Shown here: piece by piece, positions 62,415 to 64,000 of the stretch
Layout: each line of letters begins with the position of its first letter
Position numbering within the stretch: the first letter of the stretch is position 1
Assembly (NCBI RefSeq): GCF_001632775.1
Contig: NZ_CP015249.1
Coordinates: forward strand, 2,336,686 to 2,400,685
Direction of reading: 5' to 3'
DNA from: Dokdonella koreensis DS-123
GTDB taxonomy: Bacteria > Pseudomonadota > Gammaproteobacteria > Xanthomonadales > Rhodanobacteraceae
DNA length: 64,000 nt
The notes under the pieces: model-generated
Seen by the model: only the letters and a program-made list of their open reading frames with translations
Databases searched by the model: none
Told to the model about the DNA's origin: nothing
Translations under genes and position numbers: made by a program

Positions 62415-62678
62415 CGCACCCCTCGACGAAAACCCGTTGCGCACCGGCACCGTGGCGCTGCAGCCAGCACCTGCCGAGGCATCGGAGGAAAGTGTGGATG
62501 ATACCGGATTCGTCCCCCGCTCTTAACCCGGCTGCGGTACGACCGGTGCCGTCGCCTCGGCCAGCGGCCGGATCGTCGAGGGCCGGCGCGGTCGCTCGCG
62601 GCGATCGCATCCGGCCCGGTGCGGCAGCCGTGGCGTCGCACGCGGGAAAAAAGCGCGTTTTCCGCGTAGGCTGGCACG

Positions 62679-63224
62679 ATGAAGCCGGCACCACCGCCCG
62701 ACGACGAAGACCGCCAGCTGTTCCGCGACGCGATCGGCCCGGTGCGTCCGCTCGAACGCGGCGGCACCACTGCCCCGCCGCGGCCACGGCCGCCGGCCGA
62801 GCCGCTGCAGTTCCTGCGTGACGAAGCGGCGGTCCGCCACGAGTTGCTCGACCATCCGTTCGATCCGGCGGCGATCGAGGTCGGCGAGGAACTGGTCTGG
62901 CTGCAGGCGGGTCAGTCGCCGCGCCTGCTGCGGCGCCTGCGGCGCGGCCAGTTCAGTGTCAGTGCCGAGATCGACCTGCACCAGATGACCGTGCCGGTCG
63001 CGCGCGAGGCGATCGGCCAGTTCATCGACGCGTGCCGGCGCGAGCGTGCCTTGTGCGTGCGCATCGTCCACGGCAAGGGACTGCGGTCCAAGGCCGACGG
63101 CCCGGTGCTGAAGAAGCTGACCGACCAGCTGCTGCGCCGGCGTGCCGACGTGCTCGCGTTCGCTTCGGCGCGCCCCGCACAAGGCGGCACCGGCGCGGTG
63201 ATCGTCCTGCTCCGGCCGCTCTGA
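62679..63224 (+). CDS. Smr-domain DNA/RNA endonuclease-like protein
   Basis: A 181-residue protein with a C-terminal Smr domain. The signature EIDLHQMTVPVAREAI (DLHG/Q box) and VRIVHGKGLRSK (HGKG box) are both present, and the end FASARPAQGGTGAVIVLL closes the fold. The N-terminal 85 residues are Pro/Arg-rich and disordered. Smr proteins cut branched DNA or RNA; some E. coli members (SmrB) act in ribosome rescue. It is divergent from surE. Confidence 0.9.
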   Translation: MKPAPPPDDEDRQLFRDAIGPVRPLERGGTTAPPRPRPPAEPLQFLRDEAAVRHELLDHPFDPAAIEVGEELVWLQAGQSPRLLRRLRRGQFSVSAEIDLHQMTVPVAREAIGQFIDACRRERALCVRIVHGKGLRSKADGPVLKKLTDQLLRRRADVLAFASARPAQGGTGAVIVLLRPL

Positions 63225-63232
63225 CGCTGCGC

Positions 63233-64000
63233 ATGGTGCCCGTCCGCTCGCCGCTCGGCCGCCCGGCGATCGCCTGCCTCGCCGCCGCCGCGGCCTATCT
63301 CGTCGCGGGCGCCGCGGCGATGCTCGTTCTGGCACCGCGCACGCCGTACGCGGACCAATGGCGCCTCTACGCCAAGCTGCTCGAGCAGCCGTTCCTCGCG
63401 GGCGTGGTGTCGGCCGACAACGGGCACCGCGAAGTGCTGCCGAACCTGGTGCGCTGGATCACGCTGCACGGCCTGGACGGCCAGGCCGCGGCGGCGATCG
63501 TGCTCGGACTGGTGCTCGCGCTGGCGGCCGCCGGCATCTGGCTGCGCTCGATCGCCGGTGCCCGGATCGACGCCGGCCGGCGCGCGGCGGCGGCGCTGAT
63601 CGCGGTGCTCGGCCTGTTCTGGCTCGGCAACGAACGGGCGCTCGCGCACGACCACGAGTCGGTGCGCGTCTACCTGATCGTGCTGTGCCTGTTCGGCGCC
63701 CTCGTCCAGGTCGCCAGACCGCAGCCGACGCTGCGGGCGACCGTGGCGGCGACCCTGCTGGCCCTGCTGGCGACGCTGTCGTTCGGCAGCGGGATCGCCA
63801 GCTTCGCCGCGCTGGCCGTCGTCCTCGCACTCGGGCGTGCGAGGTCCGCGGCCTGGGTGGTCCTGCTGGCGGGCCTGGCGACGGCGCTGGCGCTTTACCT
63901 GGGCGGTGCGACGGCGAGCGTCACCGGAACGCTGGTGATCGATCCTGCCGCACAGGCGATCGTGCTGCTGCGCTGGCTGGCCACGCCATTCGTCTACGTC
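63233..64000 (+). CDS. Multi-pass membrane protein, 5' part (runs off the right edge)
   Basis: The first 256 residues of a large integral membrane protein are visible. Hydrophobic helices lie near 12-33, 82-101, 111-128, 140-152, 158-183 and 189-206. Between the first two is a periplasmic loop, RTPYADQWRLYAKLLEQPF, with a D-x-W and a following DNGHREVLPNL segment; this DN-x-H-R layout resembles lipid-linked sugar transferases of the GT-C type, but the rest is missing, so the function stays open. It starts 8 bases after the Smr stop and is probably cotranscribed. Confidence 0.75.
   Translation, partial: MVPVRSPLGRPAIACLAAAAAYLVAGAAAMLVLAPRTPYADQWRLYAKLLEQPFLAGVVSADNGHREVLPNLVRWITLHGLDGQAAAAIVLGLVLALAAAGIWLRSIAGARIDAGRRAAAALIAVLGLFWLGNERALAHDHESVRVYLIVLCLFGALVQVARPQPTLRATVAATLLALLATLSFGSGIASFAALAVVLALGRARSAAWVVLLAGLATALALYLGGATASVTGTLVIDPAAQAIVLLRWLATPFVYV

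Overview
This is a contiguous 64 kb stretch of a GC-rich (roughly 70%) gammaproteobacterial chromosome. Gene content points to the Xanthomonadales/Lysobacterales, most likely a Rhodanobacteraceae- or Dokdonella-like member. The evidence is a surE-pcm-yqaA-nlpD-rpoS operon, sucCD placed head to head with pilS, a DUF6491 gene, dispersed intergenic repeats of a type I associate with this order, and a secreted protein ending in an IF-x-D-x-FE-like tail. The genus is inference. I saw no tRNA, rRNA, CRISPR array, insertion sequence, prophage or replication origin. Most of the window is ordinary chromosomal backbone.

Layout. 1-2.4 kb (minus strand): the 5' part of a Ser/Thr kinase, a BON-domain periplasmic protein, a 51-residue Lys/Pro-rich peptide with its own terminator, and a fasciclin-domain protein. 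2.8-9.7 kb: the antiporter nhaA, succinyl-CoA ligase sucCD, the pilus sensor kinase pilS (no pilR follows it) and the dipeptidase pepQ. 9.7-11.8 kb: a heat-shock pair (hsp20, cbpA) behind a good sigma-32-type promoter, and a peroxiredoxin. 11.9-16.9 kb: a self-contained tetR-MFP-RND efflux operon with a palindromic operator. 17-22.6 kb: an RMD1-family protein, a regulator/membrane-protein pair with twin operators, a CnoX-like thioredoxin, and transport and hypothetical genes. 22.9-29 kb: an M13 peptidase, a frameshifted secreted protein, a metallo-beta-lactamase-fold hydrolase and an M20 peptidase. 29.2-33 kb: comEA, a tight SET / GNAT / HutD / 2OG-oxygenase operon and an Mpo1-like protein.

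33.4-42.7 kb is the most distinctive accessory block. It encodes a lipoprotein lipase, a DUF1302 barrel, a DUF1329 periplasmic protein, a YCF48-like beta-propeller and an MMPL/RND permease, all on one strand. Together they look like an envelope-spanning lipid handling machine. 42.8-46.7 kb: a sensor kinase and a double-receiver protein that both lack their phosphorylatable residues, an epimerase, and a Ca2+/cation-antiporter homologue that has lost its key acidic residues.

47-64 kb is housekeeping: mutY-yggX-def, a tricorn protease homologue, folP-ftsH-rlmE facing yhbY, the stress operon surE-pcm-yqaA-nlpD-rpoS, a Smr-domain protein and the start of a membrane protein. The RpoS here carries His at the position that reads promoter base -12 in sigma-70 factors, which is unusual.

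The strongest leads for new biology are the phospho-acceptor-less signalling pair, the lipase/DUF1302/DUF1329/propeller/RND block, the RpoS -12 reader substitution, the twin-operator XRE module and the dispersed hairpin repeats with variable hexamer tails.
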